From positions 3,529,001-3,593,000 of the forward strand of contig NZ_CP136920.1 of assembly GCF_033100135.1 (NCBI RefSeq): 64,000 bases of DNA. The letters are read 5' to 3'. The notes beneath the pieces are model-generated. The model did not search any database and was not told where the DNA came from. It was given only the letters and a program-made list of their open reading frames with translations. The DNA is from Rubellicoccus peritrichatus. Its GTDB lineage: Bacteria; Verrucomicrobiota; Verrucomicrobiia; Opitutales; Cerasicoccaceae. Made by a program: the position numbers and the translations under genes. Below, piece by piece: positions 44,002-53,312 of this stretch (positions are counted from its first letter, which is position 1; each line of letters starts with the position of its first letter).

Positions 44002-44814
44002 CTAGCCACGACTTGGGAGCGCTAGCTCTCCTGCATCAGGTGGAATGCTGAAATCGACATCTTCCTTTTCCAGATAACGGATGGATTCGACTGTTCCGAC
44101 ACCTTTGGGTGATTGGCCTACATGGGTTTTCTTTTCAGGATCCCAGAACCAGAATTCGTATCGTGTGGCGATGCGTGGGCCGCCTTCATTGGTGTAGTCA
44201 AAATAGCGAATAATCGACGGTTGGGCGTTCGCCTGATTAAAATCCACACCGTAGGTCACGATGTAGGCCATGGCGTCGACATTCAATGTGTCTAGATCGA
44301 CATAGAAGCGATACCAGTCATCCGGTGTGTCACCCATGCCCCTGGAAAAGGTCTGGAGCATACTGCCATACTCCTTGCCTTCGATTTCTGTCGTCTCCAG
44401 TTCAGTCAGTTCAATGCCATCTCCCTGCATTTTAAAGGGAGCCATTATGAACCACGGCCAGGTCAGCACGTGAAAGCGCCCTTTCGGAGCCTGTGCATCG
44501 GCTGGTGTGATCCATGCCGTCTCGCCGTCATAAATAATGGATACGCCATCCCTGCGGTCATAACGCGACCGCGGGCCATGGGCTTCGAAGGTAAAGGTCC
44601 CATCGACGATGGTGTTCCCTTCGAACTCTATCATCACGTCTGCTTGAACGATCTCTTTGCCCCACCATGCGACAATATTATGAGACGCCTGAACTACGTC
44701 TGCTGCCTCATTCACAGTCATCCCTTTGGGTATTTTTACCCCTGCAACAGTGATTATGGGGATGAGCAAAAAGAAAGCCACTGCTTTTGCTGGTAGAACG
44801 AATGAGGAATTCAT
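44002..44814 (-). CDS. LolA-like secreted protein of unknown function
   Basis: 270 residues with a signal peptide (about 1-25). The body has the beta-strand pattern of the LolA/outer-membrane lipoprotein-sorting fold: DVMIEFEGNTIVDGTFTFE, RYDRRDGVSIIYDGETAWI, FHVLTWPWFIMAPFKMQGDGIEL, then a YRFYVDLDTLNVDAM strand. I recall similar Bacteroidetes proteins named DUF6503; the number is not certain. Probably periplasmic or surface. It is the first gene of the minus-strand block; 130 bases separate it from the DUF547 gene. Confidence 0.65.
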   Translation of the reverse strand: MNSSFVLPAKAVAFFLLIPIITVAGVKIPKGMTVNEAADVVQASHNIVAWWGKEIVQADVMIEFEGNTIVDGTFTFEAHGPRSRYDRRDGVSIIYDGETAWITPADAQAPKGRFHVLTWPWFIMAPFKMQGDGIELTELETTEIEGKEYGSMLQTFSRGMGDTPDDWYRFYVDLDTLNVDAMAYIVTYGVDFNQANAQPSIIRYFDYTNEGGPRIATRYEFWFWDPEKKTHVGQSPKGVGTVESIRYLEKEDVDFSIPPDAGELALPSRG

Positions 44815-44982
44815 GATGAGTGATGTTTTCTTACAGCCTGATTTTACCTTAGTCGTGCAAGGTGGAGTATCTACTGGAAAAAATCAATTATGATGCTTGA
44901 AGGTCGTTACTAAAGCCAGGGTTTTCCCCCTAAATACTTGCCATAGGCTCATTGATTGGGTATTAGCAAAACGACTATTACT

Positions 44983-45906
44983 ATGAAAAAGACGTTTATA
45001 TACTTAAGTTACGGATTAATCTCAATTCTACCACTCGCCGCTCAAGACATTGAGTTGCGTATTGACCTTGGGACGACGGATTCTCCCGGCAACTGGACCA
45101 ATGTCAATCACCTCATCAACAGCGTTGATGCGATTGACTTTAACACGGGCGAGAATACGGGAGCGACCGTTTCGCACCTTTTCCCCTCCCTTGGCGGGGC
45201 GATTGAAAATGCAGATGTTGATTGGGTTGTTTCAACAGCTTTCCTCGATGCCGGGGTCAGTAATTTTAGTGGAGGCAGTCTAACTGTTTCAAATTTACCG
45301 GCCGGAGTTTATGATGTCGAAGTTGTCGCTTCGAGTGGTTTTGATTCGTTTTCCGGCACAATCGAAGTCAATGGTCAGACCGCGAGCAGTACATTTCGAG
45401 GAACAGCCGTGCCTGCGATCTGGAATGCCAATACCGATGGAACCAATCCGATCAACTGGCTGGTGTTCGATGATGTCGAACTGACTTCTTCCGGGAAAAT
45501 CGATGTAATTGCACGGATTTCAGATGGTAGCTTTGTTGCTATAAATGCGATTCGCATCACAGGAACAACGACTACCATGCCTTCGGTTTCCAACGCAGTT
45601 GAAGTGTTCGGTGATACTACTAATGGAAACGCCTGGTATCGCTCAAACTGGTTTGGCTGGTACAATGATGTATCGTCACCATGGATTTTCCACAATGAGT
45701 TAAGTTGGTTTTGGCTGCCCGATACCAGCACATCAACAGAAATCTGGATGTATACCTTATGGGGAGGCTGGATTTTTACTTCCGAGGCCGCTTTCCCAAG
45801 TCTGTATAGCGTCGATCTTGGTGTATGGCTCTTTTACGACACATCCTCAACAATCGATCAGCGTTGGTTTTTCAATTTCAGTACCAACGAATGGATCAAT
45901 CTCTAG
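44983..45906 (+). CDS. Secreted malectin-like protein with W-rich C-terminal tail
   Basis: 307 residues. I use ATG 44983, which starts a clean signal peptide (MKKTFIYLSYGLISILPLAAQ); the frame extends back only to a TTG at 44956. Residues about 22-205 form a malectin-like beta-sandwich (IELRIDLGTTD; VEVNGQTAS; VIARISDGSFVAINAIRI). The last 85 residues contain repeated W motifs (AWYRSNWFGWYND, PWIFHNELSWFW, GGWIFTSEAAFPSLYS, GVWLFYD, RWFFNFSTNEW), a tail I recall from many Opitutae secreted proteins. It is probably an anchoring or sorting region. A strong terminator follows at 45976. Confidence 0.75.
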   Translation: MKKTFIYLSYGLISILPLAAQDIELRIDLGTTDSPGNWTNVNHLINSVDAIDFNTGENTGATVSHLFPSLGGAIENADVDWVVSTAFLDAGVSNFSGGSLTVSNLPAGVYDVEVVASSGFDSFSGTIEVNGQTASSTFRGTAVPAIWNANTDGTNPINWLVFDDVELTSSGKIDVIARISDGSFVAINAIRITGTTTTMPSVSNAVEVFGDTTNGNAWYRSNWFGWYNDVSSPWIFHNELSWFWLPDTSTSTEIWMYTLWGGWIFTSEAAFPSLYSVDLGVWLFYDTSSTIDQRWFFNFSTNEWINL

Positions 45907-46320
45907 CTTTGTGTCTATGATCTTGTGAAAAATTAGAGCAAACAGCTTTTCCTGGCTTCTATGGAAGCCTCATTAACAGGGCTTGGTTTTTTCGGAAACC
46001 AAGCCTTGTTTATTTGTGGAGATGTCCAGTATATGCACCAAAACTTGAGCGAGATTTGTCTTAGCTTATTGGTTGGGGCTTCAATTAGGAAATGCCGATG
46101 ATATTCCTATACAGGCATGAGTTTAGAGCTAGATGAATATCACCTGAATTTTAGATGAAATTTAAGGATAATTAATGTAAATTAATCGAATTTACTTGAT
46201 AAACTGATTCAGTGGAGCTTATCATGCACTAGCTGCTTTGATGGCGGATGTGTTTACAATTACGCCAACAGGCAGGTCAAAAGTTTCCCCTTATTCATTA
46301 ATTGAACCCCACCACTGCTA
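45907..46320. other. Intergenic region before the secreted-protein array
   Basis: Gap of 414 bases. It contains the terminator at 45976-46015 and otherwise AT-rich sequence with no recognised promoter or gene before the ATG at 46321. Confidence 0.55.
45976..46015 (+). terminator. Rho-independent terminator
   Basis: A 14-pair stem (ACAGGGCTTGGTTT with AAACCAAGCCTTGT, one G.U pair), loop TTTCGG, followed by TTTATTT. It ends the transcript of the malectin-like gene. Confidence 0.85.
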
Positions 46321-47115
46321 ATGAAATTCTTCAAATTACTCCTCGTATTACTCATCATTCAGTCTGGGGTCGCTACTCATACTGTTTATGGAGATGAGCA
46401 CACCAGAAATGCTTACATCGAAATGTATCAGATTGGGGATTACCTTATATTGCTTTTATATACAAAACTCGCAACGAGGGATTATGAAGACTACAAGCAG
46501 ACAAATAAGTCTTCCGACGATTATTATCACACGGGCAGTGAAGGTAGTCTGAAGATTTTTCTAAACGACGGTACCAAGCAGAAATGCAAAGAGTATAGGG
46601 GAGACACGGCTGACTGGGATCCCTTCGTCAAAGATTATATAACTGCAGATTTTGACCCGGTTTATCTTTCGAATGAAGATGCGAATTATATTTCATTTGA
46701 TTTTCCCCATAACAACGAGGGCAGGGCGAAAATGTATATAAGCGAAGGCTATAAGCATGATACGCATGTCGCCTTTATCGGCATCTCAGAAACCACATCA
46801 CTTGAGGATCTTAATTTGGATACGAAGTCGGATGGGAGTTATTCAGATAGAAGTTGGTCAGTCTATGTTGATGGCAGTAGTAAGGTCGCTAATTCTGATG
46901 AGATAGAGCTTAAATTTCACTTTTCCGCAGACGACATAGAATCATGCAGTGAAGTCTGTGACATCGTGTCTACACTTCAGGATTATTTCGATCCGGATAC
47001 GACTGATGAAACAACCTACTCCACATCCGATTGGGAAAACCTCTACGCTTTGCTCTTCACGATGTACAATGATTACTACAATGATGATTGTATAATAACT
47101 GACTGTGATGATTAG
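46321..47115 (+). CDS. Secreted protein of unknown family, array member 1
   Basis: 264 residues with signal peptide (MKFFKLLLVLLIIQSGVATHTVYG). I do not recognise the family. It opens with YIEMYQIGDYLILLLYTKL, has KIFLNDGTKQKCKEYRG, a FDFPHNN...AKMYI segment, and a C-terminal HFSADDIESCSEVCDIVS, ending in DDCIITDCDD. The cysteines (one in KCK, CSEVC pair, DC...DC) are shared with array member 2. The protein is acidic. It is followed after 35 bases by a paralogue and then a third member, so the three probably arose by duplication and are co-expressed. Exported; role unknown. Confidence 0.75.
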   Translation: MKFFKLLLVLLIIQSGVATHTVYGDEHTRNAYIEMYQIGDYLILLLYTKLATRDYEDYKQTNKSSDDYYHTGSEGSLKIFLNDGTKQKCKEYRGDTADWDPFVKDYITADFDPVYLSNEDANYISFDFPHNNEGRAKMYISEGYKHDTHVAFIGISETTSLEDLNLDTKSDGSYSDRSWSVYVDGSSKVANSDEIELKFHFSADDIESCSEVCDIVSTLQDYFDPDTTDETTYSTSDWENLYALLFTMYNDYYNDDCIITDCDD

Positions 47116-47150
47116 GACTCTGTTACTGGCGTAATCTATATTATAAGAAA

Positions 47151-47978
47151 ATGAATTTGGAAAGTAAGGTATCAATGCCAATGAAAGTAATTAGATTATT
47201 GACTTTTCTACTCATCTGTAAGCTCGGGTTATCGTTTGCCAATGTGTCGCATGGGATCGGGACCGATGCAAGTCAGGGTAATATTGATTTGTATCAAGTT
47301 GGAGATTTCTTTGTCGTATTTTTTTACGGCAATTTTGTAACCGATGAAATGAAGGCTTCTGGTAAGAAAGACAGATCTTCGGATGCATATTACTACACTG
47401 ATAGCCTGGGGAATTTTGATCTTTTCTTAAATGACGGAAGTACCCAAAAATGCAAAAAATATAGATCAGACGAGTCTTACTATTACGAGCTCTCGACAGA
47501 GAGCGATGCTACAGTGACATTCGAAACCGTTTATTATTCGTATCCAGATACACAGTATATTTCATTACAGTTTCCGCATAAATCGAGTGACCATGCCTAT
47601 CTCAATTTAGATAAGGGCTATGACACTGGTGCGGATCTGGCATTTGTTGGCATTGCGAGTGGTGTTGATCTTGACGACCTCGGCCTGGACACAGACTCTG
47701 ATGGCAGCTATACTTATAAAGAGTGGGAAGTATGCATTAGGCCTACAGACTCAGCAGAAGGTGGTGATACAATTAAGTTTCATTTTTCTGCGAACGAAAT
47801 CAGTTCCTGCGCCGAGATATGTGATCTGGTATCTGACTTACAACTGTATTTCGATCCTGATACGAGTGACGACACGGACTTCACGAGTAATGACTGGGAC
47901 AATCTCTCTGCTCTGTTTTACTTGATGTATAACGAATACTACAACACCAGTTGCAATGACGATGACTGTAGTGATTAG
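47151..47978 (+). CDS. Secreted protein of unknown family, array member 2
   Basis: 275 residues; paralogue of the preceding gene over its whole length. Shared pieces: IDLYQVGDFFVVFFYGNF, FDLFLNDGSTQKCKKYRS, YISLQFPHKSSDHAYLNL, LDTDSDGSYTYKEW, HFSANEISSCAEICDLVSDL, and the acidic end CNDDDCSD. The same cysteine positions recur (KCK, CAEIC, C...C), suggesting disulfides in an exported domain. A signal peptide starts at Met11 or Met9 (KVIRLLTFLLICKLGLSFA), so the true start may be 47175 or 47181. Spaced 83 bases from array member 3. Function unknown. Confidence 0.75.
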   Translation: MNLESKVSMPMKVIRLLTFLLICKLGLSFANVSHGIGTDASQGNIDLYQVGDFFVVFFYGNFVTDEMKASGKKDRSSDAYYYTDSLGNFDLFLNDGSTQKCKKYRSDESYYYELSTESDATVTFETVYYSYPDTQYISLQFPHKSSDHAYLNLDKGYDTGADLAFVGIASGVDLDDLGLDTDSDGSYTYKEWEVCIRPTDSAEGGDTIKFHFSANEISSCAEICDLVSDLQLYFDPDTSDDTDFTSNDWDNLSALFYLMYNEYYNTSCNDDDCSD

Positions 47979-48061
47979 GAGGGGGGCAAGAGAGCAGGAG
48001 TGAGAGCCTATTGAATATCGAATACGATAAAACTAAAAATCAATATTGATTACTTAAAATC

Positions 48062-48931
48062 ATGAAAAACCCTAAAATTCTATTCCTCATTCTGTTTGTG
48101 CTACTTTTTGCATGTAGGACAGGCATGGCAAATTCTACAATAGATGTCGATCTTGTTGAGTTGGGCGATCATCTGATATTGACCGTGACTGGTCAGCTCA
48201 ATATCCAGCAACTCTTTGAAGAGAACAATCATCATGGCATCCAAAAATCAACAGAATCAAGCTTCCGCCTTGACTCCAATGAATTGGAAATTGAGTTAAA
48301 TGACAAGAATCGCACTGATTTGCTTTTTTACAGCGGTGATTTCAATGTTCAGCTTCCCGCTATTGAAGAAGCCGATGAAGATATTGTCTTCGATAAAACT
48401 TACCATGCTGGCTCTTGCGATTACTTGCACTTGTCATTGCGCCGTTCAAATAGTATCGATATTGAAATCCACGATGATTATGCAACTGATGGCACGGAAG
48501 ACATAATCTTCATGGCCTACAGTAAAGACTACGATTTGGATGATTTTGGTTATGACCTTGGTGATGATAACACTGCAACTTATTCCTGGACGGATACGGT
48601 CAGGGATGGAGATCTTACCATCAATGTCACTGTTAGAAGGATAGCAAGCGCGGATGACTTTGTTGCTTTAACCGCTTCTATTGGTGAAGCTTTTGAAGGA
48701 GATGATAGTTTGACTGCGGTTAATGCGGTTCTGGCTGATGCTTACCCTGGGGATGCTTCGGGCTCATCGGATCAATATCAGGGACAGTGGCTGTATGGTG
48801 GTGCCTTTGCCTGGTGGGTCTATTCGCATCTACACGAAAGCTGGGCATACCCTGCCTATGATGAGGCAGGTAATATTGCTTTTCTCTACCTCCATGAGAG
48901 TGAAAAGTGGGTTCCTAACAATAAGCTGTAA
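48062..48931 (+). CDS. Secreted protein of unknown family, array member 3, with divergent C-terminus
   Basis: 289 residues with a signal peptide (MKNPKILFLILFVLLFACRTGMA; the Cys18 could also act as a lipobox in LFAC). The first two thirds share the fold pattern of array members 1 and 2 (IDVDLVELGDHLILTVTGQL; LEIELNDKNRTDLLFYSGDF; YLHLSLRRSNSIDIEI; YDLDDFGYDLGDDNT). The cysteine pairs of the siblings are lost. The C-terminus is different: after a linker it ends in a W-rich segment (YQGQWLYGGAFAWWVYSHLHES, cut here as GGAFAWWVYSHLHESWAY and FLYLHESEKWV) like a shortened form of the tail at 45906. Function unknown. Confidence 0.7.
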   Translation: MKNPKILFLILFVLLFACRTGMANSTIDVDLVELGDHLILTVTGQLNIQQLFEENNHHGIQKSTESSFRLDSNELEIELNDKNRTDLLFYSGDFNVQLPAIEEADEDIVFDKTYHAGSCDYLHLSLRRSNSIDIEIHDDYATDGTEDIIFMAYSKDYDLDDFGYDLGDDNTATYSWTDTVRDGDLTINVTVRRIASADDFVALTASIGEAFEGDDSLTAVNAVLADAYPGDASGSSDQYQGQWLYGGAFAWWVYSHLHESWAYPAYDEAGNIAFLYLHESEKWVPNNKL

Positions 48932-49023
48932 GGCGCTGACTGTCGAAGGGGATATTAAATCAATCTATTAGCTCTGATTGAGATCATCCGGATTGAGCCT
49001 GCTTGGGCTATCCTCAAGTTGGT

Positions 49024-49800
49024 TCAAATGTTGATCTCCCCTTTGCAATAGGTGACTGCCTGGCCGGATATTTTGACTCTATCGCCAAAGTCCTCACAGC
49101 GTAGATAGCCACCTCGTTGTGATATTTGTTTTGCTTCCAGTTGTTGCTTTTGAAGTCTGCGGCTCCAGTAGGGAATCAGCGTGCAGTGCGCTGATCCTGT
49201 GACTGGGTCTTCGAGGATTCCAGCCGAAGGTGCAAAGAAACGTGATACAAAATCGACGTCGGATCCTGGTGCCGTGGCTATGATGCCGAGGCAATCCAGT
49301 TTTAATAATGCTTCTGCATTTGGGTTTATTTGGCGAACGGTTTCCTCCGAATCAAAAACAGCCAGGTAGTCTCTGCTTTTGTAAAGCTGTTTCGGTTTGC
49401 TGCCTAGACCGGCGATTAGTTCATCACTTATATCCACTTCGACGCCTTGTCTTGAAGGAAAACTCATTGATAAAAAGTTACCTTCCTTATTCACGGCCAG
49501 CAGGCCGCTCTTTGTTGAAAACTTCAGGCAGTCGGTGGCCCCATATTCAGAGTAAAGCACATGGGCTGTAGCCAGAGTTGCATGTCCACACAAATCGACC
49601 TCCATGTTTGGAGTGAGCCACCGCAGTTCATAATGATTATCACTTGGAACGTAGAACGCTGTTTCCGATAAATTGTGTTCGGCTGCGATGGCTTGCAATG
49701 TGGAATCATCCAACCACTTATCTAGCGGGCAGACGCCAGCAGGGTTACCGCCAAATACTTTATTGGTGAAAGCGTCTACCTGATAATACGGGATTTTCAT
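49024..49800 (-). CDS. PhzF-family isomerase/epimerase-like protein
   Basis: 258 residues from ATG at 49800, which matches the family N-terminus (MKIPYYQVDAFTNKVFGGNP). The catalytic Glu46 lies in LSETAF, and GHATLA plus DPVTGSAHC near the C-terminal half complete the PhzF signature. Members are diaminopimelate-epimerase-fold isomerases acting on small amino or hydroxy acids; the substrate here is unknown. The open frame continues upstream to 50034 without a stop, encoding a plausible helical stretch, so a longer protein of 336 residues is possible but less likely. It is divergent from the NtrC-type gene. Confidence 0.85.
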   Translation of the reverse strand: MKIPYYQVDAFTNKVFGGNPAGVCPLDKWLDDSTLQAIAAEHNLSETAFYVPSDNHYELRWLTPNMEVDLCGHATLATAHVLYSEYGATDCLKFSTKSGLLAVNKEGNFLSMSFPSRQGVEVDISDELIAGLGSKPKQLYKSRDYLAVFDSEETVRQINPNAEALLKLDCLGIIATAPGSDVDFVSRFFAPSAGILEDPVTGSAHCTLIPYWSRRLQKQQLEAKQISQRGGYLRCEDFGDRVKISGQAVTYCKGEINI

Positions 49801-50079
49801 GTTCTTTTGGGACTCTGGGTGTGAGTGGCCGCCAACCCATTCGCTTAATCTGCTCAATTGGGCGATGGCGGACTTGATACATTGAAGTGTTCCTCGGATT
49901 TTGTCCTGTTTCAAGCACTCTTGTATAATGCGATACATCTCTGCATTAGCAACTTGGTTGCTAAGCTGGAGCCGATGGCTCTTAAGCATAATCTGAGCAA
50001 AGAACTTCGTTGAAATAATGTGAAAGTGAGTCATTCTGACGCGCTAACCCGGAATCATTTCACTTTTGAACGCCTACTG

Positions 50080-51453
50080 ATGCCTGCAAGTATCCTGATT
50101 GTTGATGACGAGAAGCACACCCGCGATGGTTTATCTGCGGTGTTGGAGGATGACTATGATGTCACCACTGCGCGGGATGCCGATGAGGCCTTTAACCTGA
50201 TGGAAGCGGATGAGTTTGATGTCGTCCTGACTGACTTGAGGATGGCTGGCAAGAGTGGGTTGAAGGTGATTGATCGTGCCGTTAAGCTGGCTTATCGACC
50301 GGTGGTTATCATGATGACCGCGTATGGCAGTGTCGATACAGCGGTTGAGGCGATGAAGCGTGGAGCCTTTGATTTTGTGACCAAGCCGCTCAATATCGAG
50401 AAACTGGAGATCCTGATCAAACGGGCGCTCCAGTCGCGTAATCTCGAAGTGGAGAACAAAGAGCTCCATACGCGCCTTGACCAGAAATACAGCTTCGATG
50501 GAATCATCGGTAACAGTCAGCCGCTTCTGCAGGTTCTGGAAGAAGTAAAGACGGTTGCCCCATCCAAAGCCACTGTCATGCTTTATGGGGACACTGGCAC
50601 GGGTAAGGAACTGGTCGCCCAGATGGTGCACCAGAACAGTCCGCGGTCGCGGGCGGCGTTTGTGCCGGTTCACTGTGCGGCTATTCCGGCCAACCTCCTG
50701 GAGAGCGAGCTGTTTGGCCACGAGAAAGGCGCTTTTACCGGAGCTGACAGCAAGCGCATCGGACGCTTTGAGGCGGCTGATGGCGGGACATTGTTCCTCG
50801 ATGAAATCGGCGAAATCGATCCGCCAACCCAGGTCAAGCTCCTGCGTTTCCTCGAGACGCGTTCCTTTGAGCGCCTGGGCAGCTTGAAGCCAATCAAGGT
50901 CGACGTCCGTTTGGTCTGTGCAACCAATAAGAACCTCCGTGAAATGGTGGGCAAGGGCACGTTTCGAGAAGACCTTTATTACCGCTTGAATGTGGTGCCG
51001 ATCACCCTGCCTTCATTGCGTCAGCGCAGCGATGATATTCCACTCCTGATCACTCATTTTTTGAAACAGTTTGCTTCTGAAAATGGCATGATTGCGCCTG
51101 AGGTTACAGCCGACGCCATGCTTGCCTTGCAGCACTACGCGTGGCCCGGAAACATCCGTGAGTTACGTAATCTCTGCGAGAATCTTGTCGTGATGAAACG
51201 CGGAGGCCAGGTTACCGAATACGATCTGGATCCACGCTTTACAAGTGGCGATACAGGGATGACCGCCTCAGGCAGTGCGGCTGATTGCAAGCCACTGAAG
51301 AATCCTTTATCCCGGGAAGAGAACGAAAAACGACTCCTAAGAAACGCATTGGTCGAAGCCAATGGCAATCGCACTCAAGCCGCAAAGCTCATGGGCATTA
51401 GTCGTCGAACCCTTCACCGCAAGCTGTCTCAATGGCCTGAGCTGGATATTTAG
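50080..51453 (+). CDS. NtrC-type sigma-54 response regulator
   Basis: 457 residues: receiver domain (ILIVDDE, phosphoacceptor Asp52, Lys in PLNIEKL), AAA+ domain with Walker A GDTGTGKE (170-177) and the sigma-54 contact loop GAFTGA (217-222), and a C-terminal Fis-type helix-turn-helix (NRTQAAKLMGISRRTLHRKL). The ATG at 50080 starts exactly at the receiver domain; a GTG at 50020 is possible but gives an unrelated leader. It activates sigma-54 promoters in response to a sensor kinase, which is not encoded nearby. PEP-CTERM/exosortase loci carry a related regulator, but nothing here shows this is it. It reads toward the GT39-like and beta-barrel genes (44 bases). Confidence 0.92.
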   Translation: MPASILIVDDEKHTRDGLSAVLEDDYDVTTARDADEAFNLMEADEFDVVLTDLRMAGKSGLKVIDRAVKLAYRPVVIMMTAYGSVDTAVEAMKRGAFDFVTKPLNIEKLEILIKRALQSRNLEVENKELHTRLDQKYSFDGIIGNSQPLLQVLEEVKTVAPSKATVMLYGDTGTGKELVAQMVHQNSPRSRAAFVPVHCAAIPANLLESELFGHEKGAFTGADSKRIGRFEAADGGTLFLDEIGEIDPPTQVKLLRFLETRSFERLGSLKPIKVDVRLVCATNKNLREMVGKGTFREDLYYRLNVVPITLPSLRQRSDDIPLLITHFLKQFASENGMIAPEVTADAMLALQHYAWPGNIRELRNLCENLVVMKRGGQVTEYDLDPRFTSGDTGMTASGSAADCKPLKNPLSREENEKRLLRNALVEANGNRTQAAKLMGISRRTLHRKLSQWPELDI

Positions 51454-51497
51454 TAAGGGAAGTGAAAAGAGCTTTTATTAGTTTACTGACTTAATCC

Positions 51498-53294
51498 ATG
51501 CAGCGCATTATTCATTGGCTTGAAGAAGGGCAGGGCAGACGGTTTGTCATTGCGGCCGGTGTCTGTATTGGGATCGTCTTTTTCTCTCTCTATTTGTCTT
51601 ACAAGCGCTATCGTGGGCCTGATGCAGAGGCTATCTTTGAGCAGGCCCTGGTTGCAAAAAGCCTGGCTGAGGGAGCAGGTTTTTCAACACCAGTGCGCTA
51701 CCCTCAAGCCGTCGCTGTGTTAGAGGCAAATGAGGTTTGGAGCTTTGAACAGGATGCGCTTTCACCTGAGCTCTATCAAGCGCCCCTTTATTCCATCGTC
51801 TTGGCTGGTGGCTTGAAAGTGCTGCCCGAGTCATTGACTGCATGGCTTTGGGAAGCTCCGGATTTCTTTGCCTACCATGCCGACTTCTATCTGCTCGCGA
51901 TTAATCTGCTGCTGTTCTGGACTTCATGCGGACTTTTATGGGTATTGGCGTTTCGACTCTTTAATCGCAGAACGGCCTGGGTTTCACTGGCTGCTTACTT
52001 CTTTTCCGTATCGGTCTGGGAAGGTGTCCTTGGGGTTTCGGGTTTGCCGTTATTATCAACGCTGATTCTTGCCTTGATCTTGGTTCTACAGAGTTTGGAA
52101 ACATTGCGGCTTAAAGGCATCTCTGCTCACCTTAAATGGTTTGCCGTGCTTTCACTCAGTGCGGGACTTATCAGTGGGTTGCTTTTTCTTAGTGATTACA
52201 CTGCAGCCTTATTACTCATTCCAGCGCTGATCTATTTTGTCATTAAGCTACATGGCACTCAACGCTGGATCGCACCATTGCTACTGCTGGTGGGCTTTTT
52301 GATTGTGAGTATGCCATGGATGGCGAGAAACATCGCGCTGACAGGTAGTCCAGTTGGTTTGGCCTGGCAGGAGATAGGTTTGCGGTCCGGAGATCCTACA
52401 GCCAGCCCACGTGAGATTCGGACTCGCTTGGATAATGAGGCTCCCGCAGTGAGTCTTCGTAAGGCCGTGAACAAAGGTTTAAATGGAATAAAGGAAACAC
52501 TGCGTGAAGGTGTTTGGTCGGGTGGTGCATTGCTCTTTGCAGGCTTCTTTTTTGCCAGTTTTTTCTACCGATTTAAAATCACCTCCACGAATAATGTTCG
52601 CTGGTTGGCAACAGGTGTTATTGCCATGCTTTTGCTGGGGCAGCCATTTTTGGATGATGGAGAAGGATTGCGTCTGCCTGCTGCTTATTTGACTCCATTG
52701 ATCATTCTCTTTGGGGCAGGCTTTTTCCTCATCCTGCTTGAGAGCACTGCACAACGAACGCAATTGGAGCGGTTGGGCCTGATTGTGATTCTGCTTTTGG
52801 TCCAGGCACTTCCGCTTTCGCATTTAGTCCTCGAGCCTTCGCGCGGCGCCTACTATGCATATCCGCCTTACTCACCGCGCCTCATGCATCTGATGAAGGC
52901 AGGATTGAAAGACAAATTTTTCCCAAATTTTGGGCTGATGGCTGATGTCCCGGCCGGGGTTGCCTGGTATTCGCAGGAGCCCGTCTGGGCCCAGCCGGAA
53001 CAGTATCGTGATATGGACGGCATCCTGGCTTATCAGCCAATTGGTGCGCTATATCTTTCGCCTGAAGTCCTCGATCGCCCTTTTTTCGGAGAGCTTTTGC
53101 AGGAGGGAGGCAAGCGATCCTGGGATGATCCACGCCGTAATTTCAGCTGGGGAGCGGTCTATGCGACATTACCATCAGGTCAGGTTCCAAGCTTTTTCCC
53201 CTTGCAAAAAAGTCTTCGTATCTGGGATAATACTTTCGTCCTCATGGATGTTCGGGCGCTTGCTCCCGTTCTTAACGAATCTGCTGAAAACTGA
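51498..53294 (+). CDS. GT39-like polytopic membrane protein
   Basis: 598 residues with about ten to twelve membrane helices and the layout of polyprenyl-phosphate-sugar-dependent transferases (PMT/ArnT, GT39): an N-terminal helix (about 16-34), an acidic first loop with GPDAEAIFEQA, YPQAVAVLEANEVW and ELYQAPLYSIVL, many helices to about 420, and an extracytoplasmic C-terminal part. Probably adds a sugar to protein or lipid in the periplasm; substrate unknown. It lies 44 bases after the NtrC-type gene and 18 bases before the beta-barrel gene, so these three may be co-transcribed. Confidence 0.65.
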   Translation: MQRIIHWLEEGQGRRFVIAAGVCIGIVFFSLYLSYKRYRGPDAEAIFEQALVAKSLAEGAGFSTPVRYPQAVAVLEANEVWSFEQDALSPELYQAPLYSIVLAGGLKVLPESLTAWLWEAPDFFAYHADFYLLAINLLLFWTSCGLLWVLAFRLFNRRTAWVSLAAYFFSVSVWEGVLGVSGLPLLSTLILALILVLQSLETLRLKGISAHLKWFAVLSLSAGLISGLLFLSDYTAALLLIPALIYFVIKLHGTQRWIAPLLLLVGFLIVSMPWMARNIALTGSPVGLAWQEIGLRSGDPTASPREIRTRLDNEAPAVSLRKAVNKGLNGIKETLREGVWSGGALLFAGFFFASFFYRFKITSTNNVRWLATGVIAMLLLGQPFLDDGEGLRLPAAYLTPLIILFGAGFFLILLESTAQRTQLERLGLIVILLLVQALPLSHLVLEPSRGAYYAYPPYSPRLMHLMKAGLKDKFFPNFGLMADVPAGVAWYSQEPVWAQPEQYRDMDGILAYQPIGALYLSPEVLDRPFFGELLQEGGKRSWDDPRRNFSWGAVYATLPSGQVPSFFPLQKSLRIWDNTFVLMDVRALAPVLNESAEN

Positions 53295-53312
53295 CGCATT
53301 TCGCTACATTGC

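Noticed and set aside
44956-44982. TTG start for the malectin-like protein
   Set aside because: ATG 44983 begins a standard signal peptide; the extra nine residues do not.
50020-50079. GTG start for the NtrC-type regulator
   Set aside because: Receiver-domain proteins start directly at the ILIVDDE strand; ATG 50080 fits that.
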